Origin: Kibdelosporangium sp. MJ126-NF4
Lineage (GTDB): Bacteria > Actinomycetota > Actinomycetes > Mycobacteriales > Pseudonocardiaceae
DNA: 64,000 bases
Direction of reading: 5' to 3'
Assembly (NCBI RefSeq): GCF_000826545.1
Contig: NZ_CDME01000002.1
Span: forward strand, 558,001-622,000
Shown in pieces: positions 8,305-18,760 of the stretch. The position numbers and the translations under genes are program-made. The notes below the pieces were generated by a model that had not been told where the DNA came from, ran no database searches, and saw only the letters and a program-made list of their open reading frames with translations. The number at the start of each line of letters is the position of its first letter. Positions within the stretch are counted from its first letter, which is position 1.

Positions 8305-8481
8305 GTGTTTAGCGTCAAGGTCATGGAGACAGTCAAGTCGCTGCTCGTGGACGGAACCATGGTGACAGTCCGCGAGTTGGGCCCGACCGATCGTGAACAG
8401 ATCCTCGCGCTGCACAACGCGATGCCCGACGAGGACAGGTATTTGCGTGGCGTATGTGGATCCGTATCTGAGGAGGTTGCG
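8305..8481 (+). pseudogene. 5' remnant of a GNAT/acyltransferase gene
   Basis: The frame reads VDGTMVTVRELGPTDREQIL, then ALHNAMPDEDRYLRGV. This matches the N-terminal strand and first helix of GNAT domains found in Pat-like protein acetyltransferases and acyl-CoA synthetase fusions (normally ending SRYLRF). The similarity stops at residue 51 and no acetyl-CoA binding motif follows. The frame runs on without a stop into the small ORF at 8482, so the two could be read as one 134-residue protein. Confidence 0.45.
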
Positions 8482-8709
8482 ATGACCGATTTCGAGAAGT
8501 ACAAGGCCTCCGCCGAGGCCCGGCGCACCACCCATGGCGACCATCTGGACAAGCTCACAGGCTACTTCTTGGCTGAGACCAACCGGAAACGCGCCGAGCA
8601 CGAGGTGGCCGAGCACGAGACACCATCGGTCGAGCCGGAACCGGCCGTCCAAGCCGTGCGTCCGAAGGTCCGCAAGAGGTTCGGGTGGCTGCTCCGGTGG
8701 CGACGCTGA
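8482..8709 (+). CDS. Small charged hypothetical protein
   Basis: 75 residues starting at an ATG with an excellent site (GAGGAGGTTGCG). The first half is a predicted helix (FEKYKASAEARR, HLDKLTGYFLAETNRKRAE), followed by an acidic Pro-rich linker and a basic C-terminus ending RKRFGWLLRWRR, which could touch membrane or nucleic acid. No family recognised. It lies directly behind the GNAT remnant and may have been its distal neighbour before the deletion. Confidence 0.5.
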   Translation: MTDFEKYKASAEARRTTHGDHLDKLTGYFLAETNRKRAEHEVAEHETPSVEPEPAVQAVRPKVRKRFGWLLRWRR

Positions 8710-8726
8710 CCCTCTGCAATGCGAAT

Positions 8727-8869
8727 ACGACAGTCCCGGCAGGGTCGACCACGGGCAGCCCGCCGACCCGATGGCCGACCATTGTGGACACTATTTCCTT
8801 GTAGGGTGTGTCTTCTCGGACCGTGGTGACGTCACGTGTCATCACGTCCTGGACCTTGAGTGTTTTCAT
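8727..8869 (-). pseudogene. 5' remnant of a CBS-domain gene
   Basis: From the ATG at 8869 the reading MKTLKVQDVMTRDVTTVRED and then GGLPVVDPAGTVV is nearly the same as the start of the intact CBS-BON protein at 31984-32682. It loses similarity after 47 residues. Only half of the first CBS motif remains. Confidence 0.6.
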
Positions 8870-8992
8870 TGTCACCGTTTCTCGGGATCGGATGACCGCG
8901 AGCGGGCGGCTTGCGGTGCGCAGGAGCGCCTGGCTCACCGAGGCGGGCAGCACAGGCCCGCCGTCGATGCCGACCACGATCGGTTTGCTCAA
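8870..8992 (-). pseudogene. USP gene collapsed to its two ends
   Basis: MSKPIVVGIDGG (the first strand of a universal stress protein) is joined directly to SVSQALLRTASRPLAVIRS (the last helix and strand of such a protein, compare STSQALLHHSPCAVAVVRS at 7000-7057). Everything between, some 250 residues in a two-domain family member, is gone and the frame is retained. It ends against the ATG of the CBS remnant, as in the intact USP-CBS pairs elsewhere in the window. Confidence 0.6.
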
Positions 8993-9048
8993 GCCCCAGG
9001 CTCACCCTGACCTGACTGCCGGACAGGGCCGAACGGCACGGTGTGTCC

Positions 9049-9062
9049 CGGTCAATGGCCCC
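9049..9062. promoter_or_regulatory. DosR/DevR-like box (CGGTCAATGGCCCC)
   Basis: Lies 38 bases before the preferred start of the P-type ATPase and 57 bases before the divergent USP remnant. It argues against a longer N-terminus for the ATPase. Confidence 0.5.
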
Positions 9063-9099
9063 TGCCTGGTTTCCTTTGCAGGCACCTACTTTCCTGAGC

Positions 9100-11847
9100 A
9101 TGTCCCGTGCGACAGACACCCGCATGCCACTGCTACCCCAAGAACGCACCGCCACCGAGATGCTCGAGGCGCTGGGGTCGTCCCGGCACGGCATCACTGG
9201 TGCCGAAGCTGTGGAGCGCCTGGCCGAGCACGGACGCAACGAACTGGCCCGCCCGCATCGAGCCTCGGTGCTGCGCCGGTTCGCCACCCAGTTCACTGAC
9301 CTGTTCGCCGTGCTCTTGCTGGTCGCCGCGGGTATCACGTTCGTGGCGTACGCACTGAGCGATCCACCTGATGTCGGCAGCCTTCAGCTTTCCGTCGCGA
9401 TCCTCGCTGTCGTGCTGATCAACGCGGTGATCGGTTTCATGCAGGAGTACATGGCGGAACGCACCGCCGAGGCCCTGCAAGCGATGGTCCCGCACCGCGC
9501 TCGTGTTATCCGGGGCGGCGAACGGATCGAGGTCCCTGCCGCCGAGCTCGTGCCGGGCGATGTGGTGGTCGTCGAAGCGGGCGACGCGATCTCGGCCGAC
9601 TGCCTGTTGATCGAGGCGCATGAGCTCACGGTCAACAACATGGCTCTGACCGGGGAAAGCGCACCGGCCCGGCGGGATGTCGAGCCGATAGCTGCGAGCA
9701 CGGCTCGTCTGGAGGCACGCAACCTGGTTTGGATGGGCACGGCGGTCGCATCGGGAACGGGCAAGGCCGTCGTGGTGGCGACCGGGCAGGAGACCGAGTT
9801 CGGGCGGATCTACCAGCTCACGGCAGGGACGAGCACGGCCAGCAGCCCGCTGCGGCGCCAGATCGCGATCATGGCACATCGGGTGGCGGCCGCCGCGTTC
9901 TCCCTTGGAGCCCTGCTGTTCATAACGCGGCTGGTGGCCGACAGCCCGCTCGTGGAGACGTTCATCTTCGCGCTCGGTGTGATGGTCGCACTGGTTCCGG
10001 AGGGCTTGCCTGCCACGATGTCGGTGGCGTTGGCGATCGGCGTCCGCCGGATGGCGAAGCGGCACGCGTTGATCAAGAAGCTGCTGGCCGTGGAGACGCT
10101 CGGATCCACCACAGTCATCTGCACGGACAAGACCGGCACGCTGACCAAGGCGGAGATGACCGTCCAGGCTGTGTGGGCGCGTGGCCGCGTTCACAGAGTG
10201 ACCGGGGCCGGTTACGAGCCGAAGGGCGCCGTCGAAGACCCCGAGGCGATCAGGGAATTGCTGCGTGTCGCGGCACTGTGTTGCGACGCCAGACTGTTGC
10301 CGCCCTCGGATCATCAAGGCTGGCGTGTGCTCGGTGACACGACCGAGGGCGCCTTGCTCGTCGCAGCGGCGAAAGCAGGGATCGACCTCGAAGCCGACCG
10401 GCGCGACGCACCCAGAGTGGGGGAGTTGCCCTTCGACTCGATCCGCAAGCTCATGACCACGGTGCATGAGAAGGACGGCAAGGCATGGGCCTATGTCAAG
10501 GGCGCGCCGCAGGAGTTGTTGGACCGGTGCACGCACGACACGACGCACTTGTTGAACAACGCGCGGCGGCGCGCGGTGTTGGCCGCCAACGACGCCATGG
10601 CTGGTACTGGACTGCGGGTGCTGGCCGTCGCGATCCGGGAAGTAGGCCGCGCGAACCCCGAGCACGGCGAAGCCGAGCACGGCCTGACCCTGCTCGGCCT
10701 GGTGGGCATGCTGGATCCACCGCGGCCGGAGGTTGTCGCGGCGGTGAAGGCGTGCCGGGAAGCCGGGATCCGGATCGTCATGGCGACCGGCGACTACGCA
10801 CTGACCGCCGAGGCGATCGCCCGGAGGGTCGGCATCTTCCAGGCCAGTACGGTGCCCCGCACGGTCACCGGCACCGAACTCGACCAGATCGACGACGCCA
10901 CACTCCGTACCCTGCTCACCGAGCATGAACATGTGTTGTTCGCCCGGGTCAAACCGGAACACAAGATGCGGGTGGTGTCCGCGTTCAAGGATCTCGGTGA
11001 GATCGTGGCCGTCACGGGGGACGGCGCCAATGACGCGCCCGCGTTGAAGCGCGCCGATATCGGTGTGGCGATGGGGGAGTCCGGTACCGATGTCGCCCGT
11101 GAGGCGTCAGCGATGGTCCTGCTGGACGACTCGTTCGCGTCGATCGCCGCGGCGGTCGAGCTCGGCCGGTCGGTGTACCAGAACATCCGTAAGTTCCTGA
11201 TCTACGTGTTCTCCAGCAACGTGGGCGAGCTGGTGCCGATCCTGGCGGCCACGTTCGCGGGGTTCCCGCATGTGCCGATCAGCGCCGTCCAGGTGCTGGC
11301 CATCGACCTGGGCACGGATGTGCTGCCCGCACTGGCACTCGGCGCGGAGAAACCTGAGCCGGGCGTGATGAACACGCCACCGCGAAACCCGAAACAGAGC
11401 CTGTTCTCCGGTGCTCTGGTGCGCCGGATCCTGTTCCTCGGCGGTATCGAGGCACTCGTCGCGACCGGGATCTTCTTCTGGCACGTGATGAGCGCTGGTA
11501 TTCCCTTCGCACAGTTCACTGAGGACAATCCGATCTACCGTGAGGCGCTGACCATGGCGCATCTCGCGATCATCATGAGCCAGATCTTCGTCGGTCTCGC
11601 CGTGCGCAGCGATCGGGTCAGCATCTTCCGGCTCGGACTGTTGTCGAATCCGCACTACCTGGTGGCACAGGGCATCGGACTGGTCCTGATGGCCGGAATC
11701 TGCTACCTGCCGCCGCTGCAGGACGTGTTCAACACCGTGGCCCTGTCGTTCGCCGACTGGATGCTCGTGCTGGCGCTCAGCTCGCTCGTGCTCGTCGCCG
11801 ACGAGATCCGGAAGGCCGTGCTACGCCGCAAGGAGGCCGTCATATGA
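9100..11847 (+). CDS. ctpF: Cation-transporting P-type ATPase, CtpF-like (P2A type)
   Basis: A 915-residue P-type pump with the full set of motifs. ALTGES marks the actuator domain, the phosphorylation site is Asp343 in [21 protein letters not shown] marks the nucleotide domain, and the hinge reads [21 protein letters not shown]. Ten membrane segments are arranged as in Ca2+-ATPases: PEGLPA lies in M4 and [14 protein letters not shown] in the M6/M7 loop. The nearest well-known relative is CtpF (Rv1997) of M. tuberculosis, a DosR-regulated calcium-related exporter. The ATG at 9100 is preferred over an upstream in-frame start because the regulatory box lies between them; ATG 9124 is also possible. 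It overlaps the first TrkA-type gene by ATGA, so pump and K+ regulators form one operon. Confidence 0.9.
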   Translation: MSRATDTRMPLLPQERTATEMLEALGSSRHGITGAEAVERLAEHGRNELARPHRASVLRRFATQFTDLFAVLLLVAAGITFVAYALSDPPDVGSLQLSVAILAVVLINAVIGFMQEYMAERTAEALQAMVPHRARVIRGGERIEVPAAELVPGDVVVVEAGDAISADCLLIEAHELTVNNMALTGESAPARRDVEPIAASTARLEARNLVWMGTAVASGTGKAVVVATGQETEFGRIYQLTAGTSTASSPLRRQIAIMAHRVAAAAFSLGALLFITRLVADSPLVETFIFALGVMVALVPEGLPATMSVALAIGVRRMAKRHALIKKLLAVETLGSTTVICTDKTGTLTKAEMTVQAVWARGRVHRVTGAGYEPKGAVEDPEAIRELLRVAALCCDARLLPPSDHQGWRVLGDTTEGALLVAAAKAGIDLEADRRDAPRVGELPFDSIRKLMTTVHEKDGKAWAYVKGAPQELLDRCTHDTTHLLNNARRRAVLAANDAMAGTGLRVLAVAIREVGRANPEHGEAEHGLTLLGLVGMLDPPRPEVVAAVKACREAGIRIVMATGDYALTAEAIARRVGIFQASTVPRTVTGTELDQIDDATLRTLLTEHEHVLFARVKPEHKMRVVSAFKDLGEIVAVTGDGANDAPALKRADIGVAMGESGTDVAREASAMVLLDDSFASIAAAVELGRSVYQNIRKFLIYVFSSNVGELVPILAATFAGFPHVPISAVQVLAIDLGTDVLPALALGAEKPEPGVMNTPPRNPKQSLFSGALVRRILFLGGIEALVATGIFFWHVMSAGIPFAQFTEDNPIYREALTMAHLAIIMSQIFVGLAVRSDRVSIFRLGLLSNPHYLVAQGIGLVLMAGICYLPPLQDVFNTVALSFADWMLVLALSSLVLVADEIRKAVLRRKEAVI

Positions 11848-12503
11848 AAGTGATCATCATGGGCTGTGGCCGGGTCGGATCGACCCTGGCGAACCAGCTG
11901 TCGATCGAAGGGAACGATGTGTGCGTCGTCGACCGCGACGCGGACACACGGGCGTTGCTGCCGGTCGGTTACACCGGCCAGTTCGTCGTCGGCAACGGGT
12001 ACAACCGCGCGATCCTCGAAGATGCCGGGATAACAGAGGCGAGTGCGTTCGTCGCGGTGACGTCCGGTGACAACACCAACATCGTCGGCGCGCGGATCGC
12101 GAAGGAGAACTACCGCGTGCCGCGGGTTGTCGCGCGCATCTACGACCCACGCCGCGCCGACATCTATCGTGACCTGGGGATACCGACCGTCGCCAGCGTG
12201 CGGTGGACCACCAACCGGATCCGGCAGATGCTCTCGCACCGGTACGTCAACCCTGAGGTCAGTTTCGGCAACGGCGACACCCTGCTGGTCCGGGAGACGC
12301 TTCCGGTGTGGTTCGACGGCCGTCCGCTACGCGAACTGGAAGTCGACGGCGAGATCCGCGTCATCGCCGTCGCCCGGGGCGGGGCCTCGTTCCTGCCCAC
12401 TCACACCAGTCTCGCCGAAACCGACGACGCGGTCAGTTTCGCCGTGGCGGCGTCGGCACTGGACCGGTTGCGGTCCTTCTTGGACAAGGAGCTCGGCACA
12501 TGA
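11844..12503 (+). CDS. TrkA-type K+ channel regulatory (RCK) protein 1
   Basis: 219 residues: an RCK/TrkA-N Rossmann domain with GCGRVGSTLA (NAD-binding GxGxxG) and acidic end VVDRD, then a TrkA-C domain from about residue 135. It regulates K+ uptake or channels on the cytoplasmic side. Sandwiched by ATGA overlaps between the ATPase and a second TrkA protein. This paired arrangement resembles the CeoB/CeoC (Rv2691/Rv2692) pair of mycobacteria. No Trk/Ktr membrane subunit is present here. Confidence 0.9.
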   Translation: MKVIIMGCGRVGSTLANQLSIEGNDVCVVDRDADTRALLPVGYTGQFVVGNGYNRAILEDAGITEASAFVAVTSGDNTNIVGARIAKENYRVPRVVARIYDPRRADIYRDLGIPTVASVRWTTNRIRQMLSHRYVNPEVSFGNGDTLLVRETLPVWFDGRPLRELEVDGEIRVIAVARGGASFLPTHTSLAETDDAVSFAVAASALDRLRSFLDKELGT

Positions 12504-13150
12504 GGATCTTGATCGTGGGCGCGGGCAGGCTCGGTGAACAGGCCGCGCACCTGCTGGCCGCCACGGGACACGAAGTGACGGTGGTCGACCGTGAGCAGCA
12601 CAGACTCGACCGGCTGGGCAGTGACTACCAGTTGGTGCGGGGCGACGCGTGTGAACCGCCGGTGCTTGAGTCGGCCGGTGCGCTGCGGGCTCACTTGTTG
12701 CTCGCCGCGACCGGGGAGGACGAGGACAACCTCGTGATCTCATTGCTGGCCAAGCGTCAGTTCGGCGTGCACAGGATCCTGGCCAGGGTCAACGACTCGG
12801 ACAACGCGTGGTTGTTCACCGAGCGGTGGGGCGTTGACGTGGCCCTGTCCACTGCCGCACCGCTCGTGTCGCTGATCGAGGAAGCAGCCGGTGTCACGGA
12901 CACCGTCGGCCTGGTGCGTCTCGCGGCGGCGGGTGTGGAGCTGATCGAGACCCGGATCGGCGACTCGTCGGCCGCTGCCGGGCGGCAGCTGGCCGACCTG
13001 CCGGTGCCCGCCGGGACGGTCGTGGCCACGGTTGTCCACAACGGACAGCCGATAGTGCCCGACCGGGACTACTGCTTCCACCCCGGTGACACCGTCCTGG
13101 TCGTGACGAGCACGGCGACCGACAGCGACATCCACAAGGTGTTCCAGTGA
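12500..13150 (+). CDS. TrkA-type K+ channel regulatory (RCK) protein 2
   Basis: 216 residues with GAGRLGEQAAHLLA (GxGxxG), VVDREQHRLDRL, then GDACEPPVLESAGA as in TrkA-N domains; the TrkA-C half ends GDTVLVVTS. It overlaps the previous gene by ATGA and probably forms a heteromeric regulatory ring with it. Last gene of the pump-TrkA operon. The intergenic region after it holds the box for the next operon. Confidence 0.9.
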   Translation: MRILIVGAGRLGEQAAHLLAATGHEVTVVDREQHRLDRLGSDYQLVRGDACEPPVLESAGALRAHLLLAATGEDEDNLVISLLAKRQFGVHRILARVNDSDNAWLFTERWGVDVALSTAAPLVSLIEEAAGVTDTVGLVRLAAAGVELIETRIGDSSAAAGRQLADLPVPAGTVVATVVHNGQPIVPDRDYCFHPGDTVLVVTSTATDSDIHKVFQ

Positions 13151-13166
13151 CAGCGGTCGTGATCTC

Positions 13167-13180
13167 GGGACCTTTGCCCT
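13167..13180. promoter_or_regulatory. DosR/DevR-like box (GGGACCTTTGCCCT)
   Basis: Lies 80 bases before the alcohol dehydrogenase start, upstream of the adh-usp-pfl-pflA operon. Confidence 0.6.
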
Positions 13181-13259
13181 TACCCGGCAGGGCTGGCGGC
13201 CCCTAACCGGCCCGGCTGCCCGGCGGGAGCCTGGAGGTGCCCACGAGCGAGGAGGTAGT

Positions 13260-14297
13260 ATGAAGGCGTTGGTCTACCACGGTCCTGGTCGCCGTACCTG
13301 GGAAGAGGTCCCCAAGCCGGAGTTGCGCGATCCCACGGACGCGATCATCAAGGTGGACGCGGTCACGATCTGCGGCACCGACCTGCACATCCTGAAAGGT
13401 GATGTGCCCGAGGTCGAGCCGGGCCGGATCCTGGGGCACGAGGCGGTCGGCACGGTCGAGCAGGTCGGCGCCGCCGTGTCGGGCCTGAAACCGGGCGACC
13501 GGGTGCTGGCCTCCTGCATCAGCGCCTGTGGCCGGTGCTCGTACTGCCGCACCGGCGTGTACGGCCAGTGCCAGGGCGGCGGCGGTTGGATCCTGGGCCA
13601 CCTCGTGGACGGCGTGCAGGCCGAGTACGCGCGGATCCCCTTCGCGGACACGTCGACCCATCTGTTGCCGGACGGTGTGGCGAACGACGCCGCGGTGATG
13701 CTCGCGGACATCCTGCCGACGTCCTACGAAGTCGGTGTCCTCAACGGGCACGTGCGTCCTGGTGACACGGTGGTGATCGTGGGTGCCGGTCCGATCGGGC
13801 TGGCCGCGATCCAGACCGCGCAGTTCTACAGCCCGAGCCACATCGTGGCGGTCGACTACGCTGCTTCCCGGCTGGACGCCGCCAAGCAGTTCGGTGCGGA
13901 CGTCACCGTGAACGCGGCCGACGATGTCGCGAAAGTGGTCGCCGAGCTGACCGGCGGCGCAGGCGCGGACACCGCCGTCGAGGCAGTCGGGGTGCCGGAG
14001 AGCTTCGAGCTGTGCACGCGGCTCGTGCGCCCAGGCGGGCGAGTGGCGAACGTCGGCGTGCACGGCAAACCGGCCACGCTGCACCTGGAAGACCTGTGGA
14101 TCAAGAACGTCACCATCACCACGGGCCTGGTCGACACCGTGACCACGCCACGGCTGCTGGGAATGCTCGCGGCCGGGCAACTGGACACAAGGCGGTTCAT
14201 CACACACCGGTTCGGTCTGTCCGAAATGGATGAAGCGTATGACGTGTTCGCGCATCCGGCTGACAGCGGTGCGCTGAAAGTCGTCCTGTTCGGCTGA
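13260..14297 (+). CDS. Zinc-dependent alcohol dehydrogenase (MDR family)
   Basis: 345 residues. Catalytic zinc ligands are seen in TICGTDLH and GHEAVG. The structural zinc site CISACGRCSYCRTGVYGQC has all four cysteines. The cofactor motif is VIVGAGPIGLAA followed by VAVDYAASRL, with an acidic end favouring NAD(H). It probably reduces acetaldehyde or another aldehyde to re-oxidise NADH. First gene of an operon with a USP, pyruvate formate-lyase and its activase, so a fermentative role is a reasonable inference. GAGGAGGTAGT precedes the ATG. Confidence 0.92.
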   Translation: MKALVYHGPGRRTWEEVPKPELRDPTDAIIKVDAVTICGTDLHILKGDVPEVEPGRILGHEAVGTVEQVGAAVSGLKPGDRVLASCISACGRCSYCRTGVYGQCQGGGGWILGHLVDGVQAEYARIPFADTSTHLLPDGVANDAAVMLADILPTSYEVGVLNGHVRPGDTVVIVGAGPIGLAAIQTAQFYSPSHIVAVDYAASRLDAAKQFGADVTVNAADDVAKVVAELTGGAGADTAVEAVGVPESFELCTRLVRPGGRVANVGVHGKPATLHLEDLWIKNVTITTGLVDTVTTPRLLGMLAAGQLDTRRFITHRFGLSEMDEAYDVFAHPADSGALKVVLFG

Positions 14298-14309
14298 GAG
14301 GTGACCGAG

Positions 14310-14786
14310 ATGAGCACAGACCGACCGATCGTCGTCGGTGTCGACGGATCGCCTGCGGGCATCGCCGCTGTGGAATGGGCGGTTGCCGAAGGACTTCGGC
14401 GTGACCTACCCGTGCTCGCCGTGATGGCACACCGGGTGGCTGGGCAGATCCTGATCGGCGCCGTCCCGTACGACGCTCTGCCACCGAGCGATGCCGAGGC
14501 TGAGCACGCGGACTGCGTGCGCAGGCTCGCTGAAGCCGTGGACGCGGCGGACACGGCAAGCGTCACGGTCGACCAGATGGTCGTGACTGGTGCGCCTGGT
14601 GAGGAACTGGCCAAACTGTCCGTCGACGCGGACCTGCTCGTGGTGGGCAGCCACGGTCACAACCGGTTCGCCGAGGTCGTCCTCGGTTCCGTCAGTTCCT
14701 ACTGCGTCCATCACTCCACGTGCCCGGTTGTCGTCATCCCGCGCCGGGCGTGGGATCGGGAAGGGGCGAGCCATGCACGGCATTGA
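14310..14786 (+). CDS. Universal stress protein, single domain
   Basis: 158 residues, one USP domain ([11 protein letters not shown] at the start; [17 protein letters not shown] as nucleotide-binding motif). The ATG at 14310 with AGAGG upstream is preferred to the in-frame GTG at 14301. It overlaps the pyruvate formate-lyase start by 14 bases. A position inside a fermentation operon is unusual for a USP and suggests a regulatory or protective role for the oxygen-sensitive enzyme next door; that is inference. Confidence 0.88.
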   Translation: MSTDRPIVVGVDGSPAGIAAVEWAVAEGLRRDLPVLAVMAHRVAGQILIGAVPYDALPPSDAEAEHADCVRRLAEAVDAADTASVTVDQMVVTGAPGEELAKLSVDADLLVVGSHGHNRFAEVVLGSVSSYCVHHSTCPVVVIPRRAWDREGASHARH

Positions 14787-16965
14787 CGTCCGTGCGTTCA
14801 TCCAAGCCAACTACGTTCCCTACTGTGGCGGCGCTGGTTTCCTCAGTGGACCGACACCGCGCACCAAGGCGTTGTGGGACCAGTTGGCTGCGATGTTCGT
14901 CGAGGAACGCCGCCGTGGCGGCGTGTATGACGTCGACGCGCACACGCCTGCGGGGATCGCCGCTCACGCTCCCGGATACATCGACCGGGAACTGGAGCTG
15001 ATCGTCGGCTTGCAGACCGACGCCCCACTCAAACGGGCCATCATGCCCGCGGGCGGACTGCGACTGGTCGAAGCAGGCCTCGAAGCCTACGGCTACAAGC
15101 TCGACCCGCGGGTGAAGGAGATCTTCACCAAATACCGCAAGACCCACAACGACGGTGTGTTCGATGCCTACACGGACGAGATCCTCCGTGCGCGCAAGGC
15201 GGGAATCGTCACCGGCCTGCCCGACGCGTACGGCCGTGGTCGGATCATCGGCGACTACCGCCGTGTCCCGCTGTACGGTATCGACCGCCTCATTTCGGCC
15301 AAACACGCTGACCGTGCGGGTTTGGACACCACGTGGTCCACAAGCGACGTCATCAGGGACCGTGAGGAGATCGCTGAGCAGGTCCGTGCGCTGGAGGAAC
15401 TGAGGGAGATGGCCGCGTCCTACGGCTGCGACATATCCGGCCCCGCCACCAACGCGCGCGAGGCTGTCCAGTGGCTGTACTTCGCATACCTGGCCGCGGT
15501 GAAGGAACAGAACGGCGCCGCGATGTCGCTCGGCCGCGTGTCCACGTTCCTGGACATCTACATCGAGCGGGACATCGACGCAGGTGTACTGACTGAGGAA
15601 CAGGCGCAGGAGCTCATCGACGATCTGGTGATGAAGCTGAGGATCGTCCGATTCCTGCGCACACCCGCCTACGACGATTTGTTCTCCGGCGACCCGACAT
15701 GGGTGACGGAATCCATCGGCGGTATGGGAACCGACGAACGGCCGTTGGTGACACGCACCAGCTTCAGGTTCCTCCAAACCCTGTACAACCTCGGCCCGGC
15801 ACCAGAACCGAACCTGACCATACTGTGGTCGCCGCTCCTGCCAGGAGGGTTCAAACGCTTCTGCGCGCAGGTCACGGTGGACACCAGCTCGATCCAGTAC
15901 GAGAACGACGACCTGATCCGACCGCGGTTCAGCGATGACACCGCGATCGCCTGCTGCGTGTCGGCCATGCAGGTCGGCAAGCAGATGCAGTTCTTCGGCG
16001 CCCGCGTCAACCTCGCCAAGACTCTGCTGTACGCGATCAACGGCGGCCGCGACGAGATAACAGGTGACCAGGTCGCTCCGACATTCCCGCCCCTGGAAGG
16101 CGAGTACCTCGACTACTGGGAGGTGTGCGTCGCGCTCGACAGGATGATGGACTGGCTGGCCAAGACCTACGTGGAAGCCTTGAACATCATCCACTACATG
16201 CACGACAAGTACGCCTATGAACGCATCGAGATGGCGCTGCACGACTATCCGGTGCAGCGCCTGCTCGGCTGCGGCATCGCAGGCCTGTCGGTGATCGCCG
16301 ACAGCCTGTCGGCGATCAAACACGCTCGTGTCCGCGTGATCCGAGACTCGAGCGGCTTGGCCGTCGACTACGCGTCTGAGGGCGATTTCCCGCGATACGG
16401 CAACAATGACGACCGTGCCGACCAGCTCGCCGTGAGCCTGGTCGAGGACTTCATGGCCAAAGTGCGGCGGCACCCGGCCTACCGGGACGCGATCCACACA
16501 CAGTCGGTCCTGACGATCACATCCAACGTGGTGTACGGCAAGCACACCGGCAACACCCCCGATGGCCGTCGTGCGGGTGAACCGTTCGCGCCAGGCGCGA
16601 ATCCGATGAACGGCCGCGACACCCACGGCCTCGTGGCCGCGGCACTGTCCGTCGCCAAACTGCCGTACACCGCGGCCCTCGACGGCATCTCGCTCACCAC
16701 GTCGGTGACGCCCAACGGACTCGGCCGAACCAAGGAGGAGCGGATCTCGAATCTGGTCGGTGTTCTGGACGCCTACACGGACTCGGGTGGCTTCCACCTG
16801 AACGCCAACGTCCTCAACCGGGACACATTGCTGGATGCCATGGAACACCCGGAGAAGTACCCGCAGCTGACCATTCGCGTGTCCGGCTACGCTGTCAACT
16901 TCGTTCGGCTGACAGCGGAACAACAACGGGACGTCGTCAACCGCACGTTCCACGGAACGCTATGA
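14773..16965 (+). CDS. pflB: Pyruvate formate-lyase (glycyl radical enzyme)
   Basis: Converts pyruvate and CoA to acetyl-CoA and formate without releasing electrons to NAD. The 730 residues show the adjacent catalytic cysteines in IACCVSAM and the C-terminal glycyl-radical loop RVSGYAVNF, the site of activation and also of oxygen cleavage. The N-terminal Pfl domain and motifs such as [10 protein letters not shown] are intact. The ATG at 14773 follows AAGGGGC; longer in-frame readings would run deep into the USP gene. The activase gene overlaps its stop by ATGA. The enzyme is irreversibly damaged by O2 in its active form, so its presence implies real anaerobic metabolism, which is uncommon in mycelial actinomycetes. 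Confidence 0.95.
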   Translation: MHGIDVRAFIQANYVPYCGGAGFLSGPTPRTKALWDQLAAMFVEERRRGGVYDVDAHTPAGIAAHAPGYIDRELELIVGLQTDAPLKRAIMPAGGLRLVEAGLEAYGYKLDPRVKEIFTKYRKTHNDGVFDAYTDEILRARKAGIVTGLPDAYGRGRIIGDYRRVPLYGIDRLISAKHADRAGLDTTWSTSDVIRDREEIAEQVRALEELREMAASYGCDISGPATNAREAVQWLYFAYLAAVKEQNGAAMSLGRVSTFLDIYIERDIDAGVLTEEQAQELIDDLVMKLRIVRFLRTPAYDDLFSGDPTWVTESIGGMGTDERPLVTRTSFRFLQTLYNLGPAPEPNLTILWSPLLPGGFKRFCAQVTVDTSSIQYENDDLIRPRFSDDTAIACCVSAMQVGKQMQFFGARVNLAKTLLYAINGGRDEITGDQVAPTFPPLEGEYLDYWEVCVALDRMMDWLAKTYVEALNIIHYMHDKYAYERIEMALHDYPVQRLLGCGIAGLSVIADSLSAIKHARVRVIRDSSGLAVDYASEGDFPRYGNNDDRADQLAVSLVEDFMAKVRRHPAYRDAIHTQSVLTITSNVVYGKHTGNTPDGRRAGEPFAPGANPMNGRDTHGLVAAALSVAKLPYTAALDGISLTTSVTPNGLGRTKEERISNLVGVLDAYTDSGGFHLNANVLNRDTLLDAMEHPEKYPQLTIRVSGYAVNFVRLTAEQQRDVVNRTFHGTL

Positions 16966-17708
16966 ACGCCGTCGGGTCCGTCCGCTCGTGGGACATCGCC
17001 ACCGCGGTGGACGGTCCCGGCACCCGCTTCGTGCTGTTCATGAACGGGTGCCCGTTGCGATGCCTCTACTGCGAGAACCCAGAAACCTGGCATATGCGTG
17101 ACGGCCAACGGATGACGGTGTCGGAGGTGCTCGCCGAGGTGGCGAAATACCGACGCTTCATCGAGGTCGCCGGTGGTGGTTTCACCGTCAGCGGCGGTGA
17201 GCCGTTGCTGCAGCCCGCGTTCGTCGGCTCCCTGCTGCACGAGGTCAAGAAGCTCGGTCTGCACACCGCCGTCGACACATCCGGCTTCCTCGGCCGTCGC
17301 GCGCCCGATTCGATGCTCGACGACACCGACCTGGTGCTGCTGGACATCAAGTCATCGGACCCAGCGCTCTACCGCCAGGTCACCGGCGGCGAGGTGGCCC
17401 CCACCCTGGAGTTCGCGCGGAGACTCTCCGTCCGCGGCAACGCCATGTGGATCCGGTTCGTCCTCGTGCCAGGGCTCACCGACGACCACGCCAACGTCGA
17501 GGGGATCGCATCGTTCGTCAGCACCCTCCAGACGGTCGAACGAGTGGAGATCCTGCCGTTCCACAAACTCGGCGCGGCCAAGTACACCAAGCTCGGCATG
17601 CGATTCCCACTGGAGCACGTACCAGTCCCGGATGGCGATTCGGTCGAGCGAGTGCGTCACCAGTTCGCCCACCACGGTGTGATTGCCCGAGGCTGGTTTT
17701 CGGATTGA
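16962..17708 (+). CDS. pflA: Pyruvate formate-lyase activating enzyme
   Basis: A 248-residue radical SAM activase. The cluster motif is CPLRCLYC (CxxxCxxC) near residue 30, and the glycine-rich SAM motif is [10 protein letters not shown]. It installs the glycyl radical on the upstream Pfl protein. Its length and the lack of extra ferredoxin clusters fit a Pfl-type rather than a glycerol-dehydratase-type activase. The last 52 bases overlap the end of the convergent monooxygenase gene. Confidence 0.95.
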   Translation: MNAVGSVRSWDIATAVDGPGTRFVLFMNGCPLRCLYCENPETWHMRDGQRMTVSEVLAEVAKYRRFIEVAGGGFTVSGGEPLLQPAFVGSLLHEVKKLGLHTAVDTSGFLGRRAPDSMLDDTDLVLLDIKSSDPALYRQVTGGEVAPTLEFARRLSVRGNAMWIRFVLVPGLTDDHANVEGIASFVSTLQTVERVEILPFHKLGAAKYTKLGMRFPLEHVPVPDGDSVERVRHQFAHHGVIARGWFSD

Positions 17709-18760
17709 GCGAAGCGATGCGCGGTGATGTGGTCGGCGAGGTGAGCGGCATCGTGCTGGACAAACCCGAGTAGTGCTGAACCTGCGGTGTGTTGCCAGGG
17801 CTGACCAAGTATGTAAAGCCCGGCGACGCGGCTGATGCCACGGCTGTGGAGAAGGTTGCCGCCGTCGTCGACGGCTTCGGGAATGTCGACCCAGCTGTGG
17901 TCACGACGGAAGCCTGTTGCCCAGATGACGGTGGACACTGGCAGGGTGGTGCCGTCGGCGAACACGGCGTGATCGTCGTGTGTGCGGACCAGTCGTGGCC
18001 GCAGCGTGACACCGGCTCGGCGTAGGTCGCGTGTGGACAGTCCGATGACTGTGCCTTCGCCGCGGCGCATCCACTGTCCGCGGCGGGAGGTGGCGGGAGC
18101 GGTGATCAGTCCGGTGATGGTCTGCCACCAGAAGATGTCGCGGCCGAGAACGCGTTGCGGGACGGTGACGTTGCGGGTGCCGATCGCGAGGTCGACCGTT
18201 CGGGTGGCGGCCAGTTCGGCGGCGATCTGGAATCCGGAGTTGCCGCCGCCGACGACCAGCACCGGACCGGGCGGCAACTGCTCGGGATTGCGGTAATCGG
18301 AGCTGTGCAGTTGCGTCACCGGAGGAGCCAGCCCAGCCGAGACCGGCGGAGTGAACGGCGTCTGGAACGGCCCGGTGGCTACCACCACGTTGCGCGCCGC
18401 GATGGTCGCACCGACGGCGCTGAGCAGGTAGCCGTCGCGCTCGGGATCGCGTCGCAGTGCGGTGACGCGGGTGTTGAGCCGGATCGAAAGGCCGACAGTG
18501 TCCACGTAGGTCTGGAGGTAGTCAGCCACCTGGTCCTTGGTGGGACAGGTGTCGGGTTCGGCGGGAAAGGGCAGGCCGGGCAAACCGGCGTAGTGAACTG
18601 GGGTGAACAGCCGGAGCGAGTCCCATCGACTGCGCCACACCTGCCCGATGCTCGTTCCCGCGTCGAAGATCTCGAAGCCAAGGCCGCGAGCTTTCAGGTG
18701 GTAGCCGAGGGCCAGGCCCGCCTGCCCGCCGCCGACCACGGCCACATCCAGCACGGTCAT
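17657..18760 (-). CDS. Flavin-containing monooxygenase (CzcO/FMO-like)
   Basis: 367 residues with an FAD-binding motif VVGGGQAGLALGYHL at the N-terminus, a second Rossmann motif VLVVGGGNSGFQIAAELA (NADPH) and the ATGF motif VIWATGFRRDHSW. This fits class B flavoprotein monooxygenases that oxygenate N, S or ketone groups, or the closely related transport-associated CzcO proteins; the substrate is unknown. It overlaps the MarR gene upstream by ATGA, so the pair is one operon and the MarR protein probably controls it. Confidence 0.88.
   Translation of the reverse strand: MTVLDVAVVGGGQAGLALGYHLKARGLGFEIFDAGTSIGQVWRSRWDSLRLFTPVHYAGLPGLPFPAEPDTCPTKDQVADYLQTYVDTVGLSIRLNTRVTALRRDPERDGYLLSAVGATIAARNVVVATGPFQTPFTPPVSAGLAPPVTQLHSSDYRNPEQLPPGPVLVVGGGNSGFQIAAELAATRTVDLAIGTRNVTVPQRVLGRDIFWWQTITGLITAPATSRRGQWMRRGEGTVIGLSTRDLRRAGVTLRPRLVRTHDDHAVFADGTTLPVSTVIWATGFRRDHSWVDIPEAVDDGGNLLHSRGISRVAGLYILGQPWQHTAGSALLGFVQHDAAHLADHITAHRFAQSENQPRAITPWWANW

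Noticed and set aside
9133..10962. 609-codon open frame on the minus strand
   Set aside because: Antisense to the P-type ATPase, whose motifs are intact; its composition is the usual GC-rich mirror frame with no domain.
14734..16953. 739-codon open frame on the minus strand
   Set aside because: Antisense to pyruvate formate-lyase; no recognisable motif, explained by codon bias of the real gene.
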